Shown in pieces: positions 15,219 to 23,218 of a stretch of 34,876 nucleotides of DNA (position 1 is its first letter; each line of letters begins with the position of its first letter). The notes under the pieces are model-generated. The model was not told the DNA's origin. It saw only the letters and a list, made by a program, of their open reading frames with translations, and made no database searches. Source of the DNA: Draconibacterium orientale (GTDB lineage Bacteria; Bacteroidota; Bacteroidia; Bacteroidales; JAADGE01); contig DZBS01000014.1 of the NCBI GenBank assembly GCA_022729995.1, positions 1 through 34,876 of the forward strand, in the 5' to 3' direction. The position numbers and the translations under genes were made by a program.

Positions 15219-15251
15219 CAAAAATAAAAACTTTTTTTAATTAATTACAAA
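15219..15251 (-). promoter_or_regulatory. Promoter of the SiaC-like gene
   Basis: On the minus strand TTTG (15248-15251), 21 nt, TATTTTTG (15219-15226) is a full consensus match. Transcription should begin near 15213, giving a leader of about 27 nt. Confidence 0.75.
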
Positions 15252-15287
15252 CATTGTTCCGGTAATATCGCTTTTAATGTATTTTTT

Positions 15288-15674
15288 TTAAATTATTTTT
15301 AAACTCTTTGTTTCAACAATCTTTCTTTTAGAATCTTGCAAAATAAATTGAAATGTTAAATTTTCAAAATCTTTGTAATTTTCAGGAACAACATAATAAT
15401 AGTTAACAGTTGCATGTTTAGAATTCTTGTCAAAAATATATTCAAGATACGAATCCTCATTGTCACCCATCACGCTCGGCTTAATTGAAAAGGTTTTTAG
15501 ATTATCTGCCGAACATAATTTCACCGAATATATGATAATATCACCTGCTTTTGTAATTTTTGTTTCTTCGGAAACAATTTTCACCGAAGGATTACTCATT
15601 TCAAATGTATCTGAAATGTTAAAAGCCGATAATCCGACAAAAACAAATAGTATGACTAAACTATTATATTTCAA
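15288..15674 (-). CDS. Small exported protein of unknown function
   Basis: The protein has 128 residues and begins with a signal peptide (residues 1-20, LVILFVFVGLSAF). The start codon appears to be TTG at 15674, because no ATG precedes the signal peptide. The mature part is rich in beta-strand-forming residues (IIIYSVKL, ATVNYYYVVP, LTFQFIL) and ends without a membrane anchor. It has a single Cys (in LCSADN) and no recognised family. A TAAATTTG box on the minus strand (15713-15720) could be the -7 element. A beta-sandwich periplasmic protein is the best guess. Confidence 0.65.
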   Translation of the reverse strand: MKYNSLVILFVFVGLSAFNISDTFEMSNPSVKIVSEETKITKAGDIIIYSVKLCSADNLKTFSIKPSVMGDNEDSYLEYIFDKNSKHATVNYYYVVPENYKDFENLTFQFILQDSKRKIVETKSLKII

Positions 15675-15912
15675 AATTTTAGTATATTTTAAATGATATA
15701 AAAATTGATTTACAAATTTATGAAAAAAAAATTCAATTATACTAATACTTTAAGCAAAAAAAATTAAAAATAATCAAAGAATGCTTGTAATTAAACGTAT
15801 TGTTTACATTATGTAATCTCTTCAATATATATTATTTTTATATAATTTACAAAACAACAACTGTACCAATAAATAACCATATAATTTCTAAACAATATTT
15901 TCAAACAAATAT

Positions 15913-17577
15913 CTATTTATTAAGTATTTTTTTATATTTAATATTATCCGTTAAAAGTGTTTCTGATTGTGAAACAGCGTTATCATTATACAAATCAAAT
16001 ATCAATTTTTGCTCGAAAAAATAATATCTTAGAATAATTTCTGATTGAATAATATTTGAAATTTCTGTCTTATTCTTTACTAATTCTTCTTTGATATTTG
16101 GTGAAAATTCATTTTTTAAATTTTTAATTTTAACTACTTCAGATTCACTATAACCTTCTTTTTCAGCTGAATTTATTATATTTTCAAAATTTGAACAAAC
16201 ATTACTTTTGTAGGTGAACTTATTAGTTATGGCATAATTTATAAATTCGGTAAATAATGCTTCTGAAACTTTAAAGTCAAAATTTGGTTTTATATTGATA
16301 TTTTCAAAGTAATATTTTGTGCAAAAATCGAATATAATATTTTTATAAATTAAGTTTTTCAATAATAAACTATTTGAATTTTTTTCCAACTTAATATCCG
16401 GAATTATTCCTCCACCGTCATAAACTTTTCTTCCACCTTTTGTAATGAATTCAGATATTAACGAATCAGGAACAATGCCAACGCTTCCGTCGGGGTTGCG
16501 GTGTGAATAATCTAAAATTTGAATACATCTTCCGCTTGGAATATAATATTTTGCAGTTGTAATTTTAATTTTTGAATTGTAGGCTAAATCTCTGGTAATT
16601 TGAACTAATCCTTTTCCATAAGTTCTATCGCCTATAACTACGGCTCTGTCTAAATCTTGAAGAGCTCCTGCAACAATTTCAGATGCAGATGCAGATGAAT
16701 TATTAACTAAAACAACAATTGGTATATCAATCAAATAGGCGTTTTTTGTTGTTTTAAAAATTGTATTCCATGTTTTAACTTTTCCTTTTGTGGTAACAAC
16801 CGTTTCACCTTTTTCAACAAATAAATTTACTATTGAAACAGCTTCATTTAAAAGACCTCCGGGATTGTCTCGTAAGTCAATAATTAACCCTTCTAATTTT
16901 AAACTGTCATTTAATTTTTTCAAAGAAGTTTCAAATTCGCTTGCAGAGTTTGCTTTAAAAGAAGTTAATTTTATGTATCCAATGTTGTTATTAAGTCTCC
17001 GAGATAAAATAACATTTTCAATTTGTATTTTTTCTCTAATAACTTTAATTTCAATATAATTATCTTGTTTATATCTTTTAATTTTTAAATTCAATTCACT
17101 TCCGGGTTCACCTTTAATTAATTCTTTTAATTCAAAAATATTTTTTTTTGTAACAATATTATCGTTTATTGAAATAATTTTATCACCTGTTAAAAGTCCG
17201 GATTTTTGTGAAGGAGAATTCTTATATATTTCTCTCACAATAAGCTCTTCGCCGTTATCGGAAATCATTGCTCCGATTCCGCCGTAAGCTCCGGTAGTCA
17301 TAAATGTATAGTTTTCAATTTCCGATTCGGGGTAATAAACAGTATACGGATCAAGTTTGTTTAAAAATTCTTTAATGCTTTCTTCAATAAGTGAACTTAA
17401 GTTTACATCATCTACATAATAAAGATTAATATCTCTAACAACAGAATGATATATTTCAAAGTTTTTTGCAATATTAAAATCGTCGTCATCATCAAGAACT
17501 TTAAACGAAATGAAAATGACTGATAATGTGATTAATAATAAAATAATTATTTTGGTTTTGGAAAATTTGTTTTTCAT
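15913..17577 (-). CDS. C-terminal processing protease, S41 family, with PDZ domain
   Basis: The 554-residue protein has one N-terminal membrane anchor or signal (residues 9-27). An S41 N-terminal helical region (about 38-90) is followed by a PDZ domain (about 97-180; GGIGAMI, SGLLTGDKIISIND). The S41 core (about 190-390) has IIDLRDNPGG, then SSASASE with the catalytic Ser297, and YGKGLVQ with Lys322 and Gln326, which match the Ser-Lys-Gln catalytic set at the usual spacing. The final 150 residues are a helical extension common in Bacteroidota members. It cleaves protein C-termini in the periplasm. It lies 47 bases after the acyl-CoA dehydrogenase gene on the same strand and may be read with it. 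Confidence 0.9.
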   Translation of the reverse strand: MKNKFSKTKIIILLLITLSVIFISFKVLDDDDDFNIAKNFEIYHSVVRDINLYYVDDVNLSSLIEESIKEFLNKLDPYTVYYPESEIENYTFMTTGAYGGIGAMISDNGEELIVREIYKNSPSQKSGLLTGDKIISINDNIVTKKNIFELKELIKGEPGSELNLKIKRYKQDNYIEIKVIREKIQIENVILSRRLNNNIGYIKLTSFKANSASEFETSLKKLNDSLKLEGLIIDLRDNPGGLLNEAVSIVNLFVEKGETVVTTKGKVKTWNTIFKTTKNAYLIDIPIVVLVNNSSASASEIVAGALQDLDRAVVIGDRTYGKGLVQITRDLAYNSKIKITTAKYYIPSGRCIQILDYSHRNPDGSVGIVPDSLISEFITKGGRKVYDGGGIIPDIKLEKNSNSLLLKNLIYKNIIFDFCTKYYFENINIKPNFDFKVSEALFTEFINYAITNKFTYKSNVCSNFENIINSAEKEGYSESEVVKIKNLKNEFSPNIKEELVKNKTEISNIIQSEIILRYYFFEQKLIFDLYNDNAVSQSETLLTDNIKYKKILNK

Positions 17578-17624
17578 TTGAATATAAATAAAATTTAAAT
17601 TATACTTTACATAAATTATACCAA

Positions 17625-18809
17625 TTATTTGGTTTTGAAAGAAGAAATTCCGGTAAGGTCTAATCCTGTAATTAACAAGTGTATATCGTGTGTTCCTTCA
17701 TACGTTATAACAGATTCAAGATTCATCATGTGCCTCATTATCGGAAAATCTCCGGAAATTCCCATTGCGCCGAGAATTTGACGAGATTCTCTTGCAATAT
17801 TTAAAGCTGTATGAACATTATTTCTTTTTGCCATAGATATTTGCTGAGGGTTTGCTTTTCCTTCATTCATCAAAACTCCCAGTCTCCAAGCCATCAATTG
17901 TGCTTTTGTGAGTTCAGTAAGCATTTCTGCTAATTTCTTTTGTGTTAATTGAAATGAAGCAATCGGAACATCAAACTGTTTTCGTTCCAAAGAATATTTT
18001 AAAGCAGTTTGAAAACAATCTTCTGCAGCACCCAAAACGCCCCAAGAAATTCCGTATCTTGCTGAATTTAAACACATCATTGGTCCTTTTAATCCTTCGA
18101 TATTCGGTAAAATATTTTCGTGTGGAATTTTAACGTTATCAAAAACTAATTCGCCGGTTTTTGAGGCTCTTAACGACCATTTATTATGAGTTTCGGGAGT
18201 AGAAAATCCTTCAAAGCTTCTTTCTACTATAAAACCTTTAACAATATTTTCTTTGTTTTTAGCCCAAACAACAGCAATATCGCAAATAGGAGAATTTGTA
18301 ATCCACATTTTGGATCCGTTTAAAACATAATGAGTTCCAAAATCTTCAAACTTTGTTTCCATCGAACCCGGATCTGAACCGTGATTTGGTTCGGTTAAAC
18401 CAAATGCTCCAATCATTTGGCCAGATGAAAGCTTAGGAAGAAATTTTTGCTTTTGTTCTTCCGAGCCAAAAGCAAATATCGGATACATAACTAAAGAACT
18501 TTGAACAGAAGCAGTGGAACGTATAGCAGAATCGCCGCGTTCAAGTTCTTGCATAATAATTCCGTAGGAAATATAATCTAATTCCGCTCCACCGTATTTT
18601 TGAGGAATAAAAGAACCCAAAGCACCAATATCGCCCATTTCTTTAATTAAATGAACAGGAGAAATATGTTTTTGATTATAGCTGTCTATTTCCGGAATAA
18701 CACGTCGGTTAACCCAATCTCTTACAGATTTTTTTATAAGAATTTGTTCTTGAGTTAGTAAATCATTGATATTAAAATAATCAACAAAATCATTTATTAA
18801 GTTTTTCAT
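17625..18809 (-). CDS. Acyl-CoA dehydrogenase, glutaryl-CoA dehydrogenase-like
   Basis: This 394-residue FAD flavoprotein has the three ACAD domains in order: N-terminal helices (15-130), beta barrel (about 135-235; FGLTEPNHGSDPGSM, WITNSP) and C-terminal helices (240-390). The catalytic base is Glu371 in TYEGTHDIH. Features of the glutaryl-CoA-specific subgroup are STASVQSSLVMYPI, LRASKTGELVFDNV, and ARYGISWGVLGAAE. GCDH oxidises and decarboxylates glutaryl-CoA to crotonyl-CoA in lysine and tryptophan catabolism. No other lysine-degradation gene is near. The specificity call rests on these motifs only; another short-chain dehydrogenase remains possible. Confidence 0.85.
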   Translation of the reverse strand: MKNLINDFVDYFNINDLLTQEQILIKKSVRDWVNRRVIPEIDSYNQKHISPVHLIKEMGDIGALGSFIPQKYGGAELDYISYGIIMQELERGDSAIRSTASVQSSLVMYPIFAFGSEEQKQKFLPKLSSGQMIGAFGLTEPNHGSDPGSMETKFEDFGTHYVLNGSKMWITNSPICDIAVVWAKNKENIVKGFIVERSFEGFSTPETHNKWSLRASKTGELVFDNVKIPHENILPNIEGLKGPMMCLNSARYGISWGVLGAAEDCFQTALKYSLERKQFDVPIASFQLTQKKLAEMLTELTKAQLMAWRLGVLMNEGKANPQQISMAKRNNVHTALNIARESRQILGAMGISGDFPIMRHMMNLESVITYEGTHDIHLLITGLDLTGISSFKTK

Positions 18810-18880
18810 TATGTATATGTTTTAAATATACACCAATCAAAACTTGTTCCTAAAATTGAAATTATGAATGATATTTAATT

Positions 18881-18909
18881 TTTGAAAGAAAAAAAAATCA
18901 GTATTTTTG
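18881..18909 (+). promoter_or_regulatory. Candidate promoter of DUF4271-hemD-rnpA
   Basis: TTTG (18881-18884), 17 nt, TATTTTTG (18902-18909). The longest open frame would start with the TTG inside the -33 element, which is incompatible with use of this promoter. Transcription should start near 18916. Confidence 0.5.
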
Positions 18910-18929
18910 CAGAAATATTTGATAATAAG

Positions 18930-19880
18930 GTGAAAATAAATCAAAATATACAAACAGTAATTATTGAAAAAGTTGAATCGGATTCTACTTCATATATTTA
19001 TTCAACTTCATACAAAACATCTTCCGAGTCATTAAAAAGAATATTAAATTTTAAAGACGAAAAATCTGATAATGAGGAAACAAACGGAAATTATACTTCT
19101 TTAAAAACGGATAATACTTCGTATGTTTACTACAATGTTTATGATAAACCGCTACTCGGTAAAAATAAAGTTATAACAAGTTTGGCAACTGTTAATAACG
19201 AAACCGTTTTAAGGCAAAAGCAAAAAGAAGAATATAATTCATTCGTAATTTTTTTTATATTTATATTTGGATTAATAATTCTTACACTTTCAAAAGTTTA
19301 TTATAAGAATTACATAAAAAACATATTTACATCATCTTACAACTATAGAAGTTCAATTTCTTTTCAAAGAGATAATACAAAGAACCCTAAAATGATTCGT
19401 CATTTACATAATTTAAATTATATAATATCTTTTTCTTCATTTATTACCATTTCAATAATAAAACTAAATATTATTCCTATAATCAACATATTAGGTCTCA
19501 TTTTTGCAATTTCGATAATACTTTTTTTACTTTTTTCATTTCATAAAATAATAAATTTTATTGTTGGAAACTTGTTTTACACAACATCAGTTTCATCAGA
19601 ATATAATTTTAACCTTTCAATATTTAACCAAATGACCGGAATAATTTTTATTCCGGTTCTATTGGCAATTTCATTTTCGGGATTTCCAATATTTTTCATA
19701 ATAACAGGAATTTCAACATATTTTATTATTCTAATAATGAGGATTTTAAGATTGCTGAAAATTAATTTTGAAAATAATATATCTTTATTCTATTTGTTTT
19801 TATATCTTTGCACACTTGAAATTATACCAATTTTGGTGCTGTATAAAGTATTTAAAATAGTCTTTTATAGCAGTTTATAA
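18930..19880 (+). CDS. DUF4271 multi-pass membrane protein
   Basis: The first in-frame ATG lies about 170 codons inside the frame, beyond the first membrane helix, so a GTG or TTG start is needed. GTG at 18930 is chosen because it lies just downstream of the promoter-like element; the alternative is TTG 18882. After a 100-residue Ser/Tyr/Thr-rich leader there are about six hydrophobic segments (starting with FVIFFIFIFGLIILTL, ending EIIPILVLYKVFKIV), the DUF4271 layout. These proteins occur mainly in Bacteroidota, typically directly before hemD, as here, and their function is unknown. The leader lacks a signal peptide in the form read, so its side of the membrane is uncertain. Confidence 0.75.
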   Translation: MKINQNIQTVIIEKVESDSTSYIYSTSYKTSSESLKRILNFKDEKSDNEETNGNYTSLKTDNTSYVYYNVYDKPLLGKNKVITSLATVNNETVLRQKQKEEYNSFVIFFIFIFGLIILTLSKVYYKNYIKNIFTSSYNYRSSISFQRDNTKNPKMIRHLHNLNYIISFSSFITISIIKLNIIPIINILGLIFAISIILFLLFSFHKIINFIVGNLFYTTSVSSEYNFNLSIFNQMTGIIFIPVLLAISFSGFPIFFIITGISTYFIILIMRILRLLKINFENNISLFYLFLYLCTLEIIPILVLYKVFKIVFYSSL

Positions 19881-19917
19881 GTAAAAGTAAAATTATTATT
19901 AATCAAAACTTTAAGGT

Positions 19918-20664
19918 GTGAGAGTCAAAAATATCCTTGTTTCACAGCCACGTCCTCAAAGTGAAAAATCGCCATATTTTGATTTGGCAGATAAATATAA
20001 ACTTGAGATTGATTTCAGACAGTTTACAGACGTTGAAGGCATTCCGGCTATAGAATTTAAAAAACAAAAAATTAATTTACTTGACTTTACAGCCGTTGTA
20101 ATGAGCAGTAAAACGTCAATAGACAATTATTTCAGATTGGCAGAAGAATTAAGAATTATAATTCCAACCGAAATGAAATTCTTTTGCGTAACAGAATCAA
20201 TTGCCTACTATCTTCAGAAATATATTACTTACAGAAAAAGAAAAATATTTTATGCTGAAAAAGACTTTGACGATTTAATAGAAATACTAAAAAAACATCC
20301 GGAAGAAAAATATTTACTTCCTGTTGCCGATGTTCATAAACCTGCAATTCCGGCAAAGTTTAAAAAAGCAAAACTAAATTTTGCGAAAGCAATAATGTAT
20401 AAAACAGTTAGCGCAGATTTGTCCGATTTAAGAGAAGTAAATTATGATATTTTGGTTTTTTTTAGTCCTTCCGGAATCGAATCATTGTTAGAAAACTTTC
20501 CGGATTTTAAACAAAACGGAACTAAGATTGCAACATTTGGACTTTCAACTGCAACTGCGGTTAAAAAAGCAGGATTAAGACTTGACATTAAAGCACCCAC
20601 AAAAGAATCGCCTTCGATGACAATGGCAATAGAAAAATTTATTAAATCGAATAAAAATGAATAG
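19918..20664 (+). CDS. hemD: Uroporphyrinogen-III synthase
   Basis: This 248-residue protein starts with GTG (preceded by AAG GT, a weak ribosome-binding site). Two similar alpha/beta lobes are visible. The first lobe begins NILVSQPRP and includes FTAVVMSSKTSIDNYF, and FFCVTESIAYYLQKY follows. The second has LVFFSPSGIESLLENFPDF and TKIATFGLSTATAVKKAGL, which match the C-terminal HemD signature (sSxxxv..f......a.IG..Ta.al...G). The enzyme inverts ring D and closes hydroxymethylbilane to uroporphyrinogen III for haem and sirohaem. Its place between DUF4271 and rnpA is the usual Bacteroidota order. Confidence 0.85.
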   Translation: MRVKNILVSQPRPQSEKSPYFDLADKYKLEIDFRQFTDVEGIPAIEFKKQKINLLDFTAVVMSSKTSIDNYFRLAEELRIIIPTEMKFFCVTESIAYYLQKYITYRKRKIFYAEKDFDDLIEILKKHPEEKYLLPVADVHKPAIPAKFKKAKLNFAKAIMYKTVSADLSDLREVNYDILVFFSPSGIESLLENFPDFKQNGTKIATFGLSTATAVKKAGLRLDIKAPTKESPSMTMAIEKFIKSNKNE

Positions 20665-20670
20665 ATTTAA

Positions 20671-21051
20671 ATGAAAAGAAATTCATTTAATAAAAAGGAA
20701 AAATTAAAAAGTGAAAAAGAAATTTCTCGTTTATTCAAAAACGGGAAATTTCTTTTTACAGCCGATTTTAAGGCAGTTTTTATTAAAAATGATACTTCTT
20801 ACGACTCGGGCGTTAAATTTGCAGTAAGTGTGCCCAAAAAGCACTTTAAAAGAGCTGTTGACAGGAATAGAATTAAACGACAAATTAGAGAAAATTTTAG
20901 ACTGTTAAAACCGATTTTGTATAATAATTTTGAAGACAATTTTTTTTCAATTCATTTGATGATAATTTATAATAAAAATTTTATGCCCGATTTTAATTCC
21001 ATAAAAATTCAAATGGAAATTTTACTGAAAAAAGTTATTTCAAAATATTAA
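20671..21051 (+). CDS. rnpA: Ribonuclease P protein component
   Basis: The 126-residue basic protein has the RNase P signature KRAVDRNRIKRQIRENFR (the RNR motif, around 61-78). The N-terminal part KKEKLKSEKEISRLFKNGKF and VKFAVSVPKK belong to the P-protein fold. It assists the RNase P RNA in 5' maturation of tRNA. It begins 6 bases after hemD. It is not linked to rpmH, and the usual downstream yidD is missing. Confidence 0.93.
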   Translation: MKRNSFNKKEKLKSEKEISRLFKNGKFLFTADFKAVFIKNDTSYDSGVKFAVSVPKKHFKRAVDRNRIKRQIRENFRLLKPILYNNFEDNFFSIHLMIIYNKNFMPDFNSIKIQMEILLKKVISKY

Positions 21052-21329
21052 AATTATAATTCTTCAATTTAAAAATTCTTACCAAAAAAATTTAAAATAA
21101 TGTTTCAATTTTCGAAATTTCAATAAAAATCAAAAATTAAAATTTGTTATTTTTTTTGATACCAAAATTGACAAAAATAAACTCTCTGAGAATAAAGCTG
21201 AGTGTGCCTTATGTTAGAAGAGTTAAAAATATGGCGATTTTAATGCGTTAAATAGTAAAATAAACAGCCTTAAAAAACTGTTTATCAGAATAGTAAAACA
21301 AACATAGAATGAATAAATAAAAAGACAAA
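21052..21329. other. Convergent spacer between rnpA and uvrC
   Basis: The spacer is 278 bases of AT-rich sequence, except for a less skewed stretch around 21185-21245. I find no open frame of convincing quality and no tRNA-like fold. The only structure seen is the weak hairpin at 21260-21285. A promoter-like minus-strand TATTTTTG at 21172-21179 lacks a TTG partner. Confidence 0.4.
21256..21285 (-). terminator. Weak terminator candidate for uvrC
   Basis: ATAAACAG (21260-21267) and CTGTTTAT (21278-21285) form an 8-bp AT-rich stem with a 10-nt loop. On the minus strand the stem ends in a short T-run. It lies 45 bases past the uvrC stop codon. Confidence 0.35.
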
Positions 21330-23153
21330 CTACGTCAAATTTTGCTTAAAATAATCAAAAATTTGTTTTGCTTTTGCTTCGCCCAAAATTTGTGATAATT
21401 CATCGATATTTTTCTCGGAAATTTTTTTTACGCTCTTAAAATTTTGCAAAAGTTTTTCAATTGTCTTCTCTCCTACTCCCGGAATTTGTTCAAGTTCGCT
21501 TTTTAGAAAATTTTTAGATCGAAGGTCTCTGTGAAAAGTTATTCCAAATCTGTGAGCTTCGTTTCTTGCATGCTGAATAACTTTTAAAGTTTCAGAATTT
21601 TTATCAAGATAAATTGGAATTGAATCTTCGGGAAAAAAAATTTCTTCAAGTTTTTTGGCAATTCCTATTATTGCAATTTTTCCGTATAAATTTAAAGCCT
21701 TTAAACTTTCAACAGCCGATGACAACTGTCCTTTACCTCCGTCGATTATTATAAGTTTCGGTAATTCCAAATTTTCGTCGCTTAATCTTTTATATCTTCG
21801 GTATAAAATTTCTCTCATAGACGCAAAATCGTCCGGACCTTCAACCGTTTTAACTATAAATTTTCTATAATCTTTTTTGCTTGGTTTAGCATTTTTAAAA
21901 ACCACGCAAGATGCTACAGGATTTGTTCCTTGAATGTTTGAATTGTCGAAACACTCAATATGAACAGGTAATTCCTGTAATCTTAAATCCTTTTGCATTT
22001 GAAGAAGAATTCTATTTTTGTGTCTTTCGGGGTCAATTAAATCTTTTCGTTTATTTTGTTCAAGAATATAATACTTTAAATTCTTTTTTGAAAGTTCCAA
22101 AAGGCTCATTTTATCGCCTTTTTGAGGTATTGTAATCTTTACTTTTTCATCGGGATAATCTATTGAAAAAGGAACTAATATTTCTTTAGCGTTTGAAAAA
22201 CCGGAGACTTTTGAATGAAGAATTTCAACAATAGCAAGAGGTAAAACATCAACAATATCTTCGTCTAATTTCTTTTTGAATTCAATAGTGTGAATCTGAA
22301 TAACAGAGCCGTCAACAACACGAAGATAATTTACAAAAACGGTTTTGGAATCATCTGCAATAGAAAACACATCAATATTTCCTTTTATGCTTCCGGCAAC
22401 AGTTGATTTACTTTTATAGCTTTTTAAAATTTCAATTTTATTTTTGATTTCATTAGCTTTTTCAAACTCCAAATTTTTTGCAAAACTTGACATAGATTTC
22501 TGCAAAAAATCAAAAACAGAACTAAAATTTCCTTTCAAAATATTATGAATTTGCTCAATATAATTGTTGTATTCTTCGGAAGTTTGGTTCGACACGCAAG
22601 GTCCTTTACAGTTATTTATGTGATATTCTAAACAAACTTTGTAGTTTCCTTTTATAATATTTTCGGGCGATAAATTTAGCTTGCATGTTCTAAGAGGAAA
22701 TAAATTTCGTAAAAGATTCAGTATTGTTCTTACTAAAAAAATTGAAGTATAGGGTCCGTAATATTTCGATCCGTCATTAAAAACATTTCTTGTTTGGAAA
22801 ACTCTGGGGAAATCTTCACTTTTAATACAAATCCAAGGATATGTTTTGTCGTCTTTTAAAAGAATATTATAGCGAGGTTTGTATTTTTTAATAAGATTAT
22901 TTTCGAGTAAAAGAGCGTCGGTTTCGGTTTCTACAACAATATGATTTAGTGAAAAAATTTTACTTACTAATATACGCGTTTTCCCGGAATCGTGATTTTT
23001 TGAGAAGTAATTACTAACTCTTTTTTTTAAATTTTTGGCTTTTCCAACATAAATTATAGTTTCATTTTTATCTAAAAAAAGATAAACTCCCGGCATTTCC
23101 GGGAGATTTTTCACAGAGTTTTTTAATTCTTCGATATTATTATATTTTTCCAT
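21330..23153 (-). CDS. uvrC: Excinuclease ABC subunit C
   Basis: The protein has 607 residues. It starts with a GIY-YIG nuclease domain (about 15-95; GVYLFLD, IIYVGKAKNLKKRV), which makes the 3' incision. A UvrB-binding (UVR) motif (about 210-245; FAKNLEFEKANEIKNKIEIL) follows. The RNase H-like 5' nuclease has IECFDNSNIQGTNPVASCVVF (Asp in the DxS motif), IIDGGKGQLSSA and the histidine-containing HRFGITFHR. A C-terminal helix-hairpin-helix pair (LEQIPGVGEKTIEKLL) binds DNA. It is the third protein of nucleotide excision repair. A parS-like palindrome lies only 7 bases upstream of its ATG, between it and adenine deaminase. Confidence 0.96.
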   Translation of the reverse strand: MEKYNNIEELKNSVKNLPEMPGVYLFLDKNETIIYVGKAKNLKKRVSNYFSKNHDSGKTRILVSKIFSLNHIVVETETDALLLENNLIKKYKPRYNILLKDDKTYPWICIKSEDFPRVFQTRNVFNDGSKYYGPYTSIFLVRTILNLLRNLFPLRTCKLNLSPENIIKGNYKVCLEYHINNCKGPCVSNQTSEEYNNYIEQIHNILKGNFSSVFDFLQKSMSSFAKNLEFEKANEIKNKIEILKSYKSKSTVAGSIKGNIDVFSIADDSKTVFVNYLRVVDGSVIQIHTIEFKKKLDEDIVDVLPLAIVEILHSKVSGFSNAKEILVPFSIDYPDEKVKITIPQKGDKMSLLELSKKNLKYYILEQNKRKDLIDPERHKNRILLQMQKDLRLQELPVHIECFDNSNIQGTNPVASCVVFKNAKPSKKDYRKFIVKTVEGPDDFASMREILYRRYKRLSDENLELPKLIIIDGGKGQLSSAVESLKALNLYGKIAIIGIAKKLEEIFFPEDSIPIYLDKNSETLKVIQHARNEAHRFGITFHRDLRSKNFLKSELEQIPGVGEKTIEKLLQNFKSVKKISEKNIDELSQILGEAKAKQIFDYFKQNLT

Positions 23154-23160
23154 AAATCGA

Positions 23161-23174
23161 GTTCCACGTGGAAC
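23161..23174. other. parS-like site 1
   Basis: GTTCCACGTGGAAC is a perfect 14-bp palindrome with the CACGTG core and GTT/AAC arms of ParB-binding centromere sites. It lies in the uvrC-ade gap. The outermost bases are A and G, so the 16-bp form is imperfect. Confidence 0.7.
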
Positions 23175-23218
23175 GAAATAATTGTACTATATATATCAAG
23201 GCTTTGCTTGTGTTTTTA

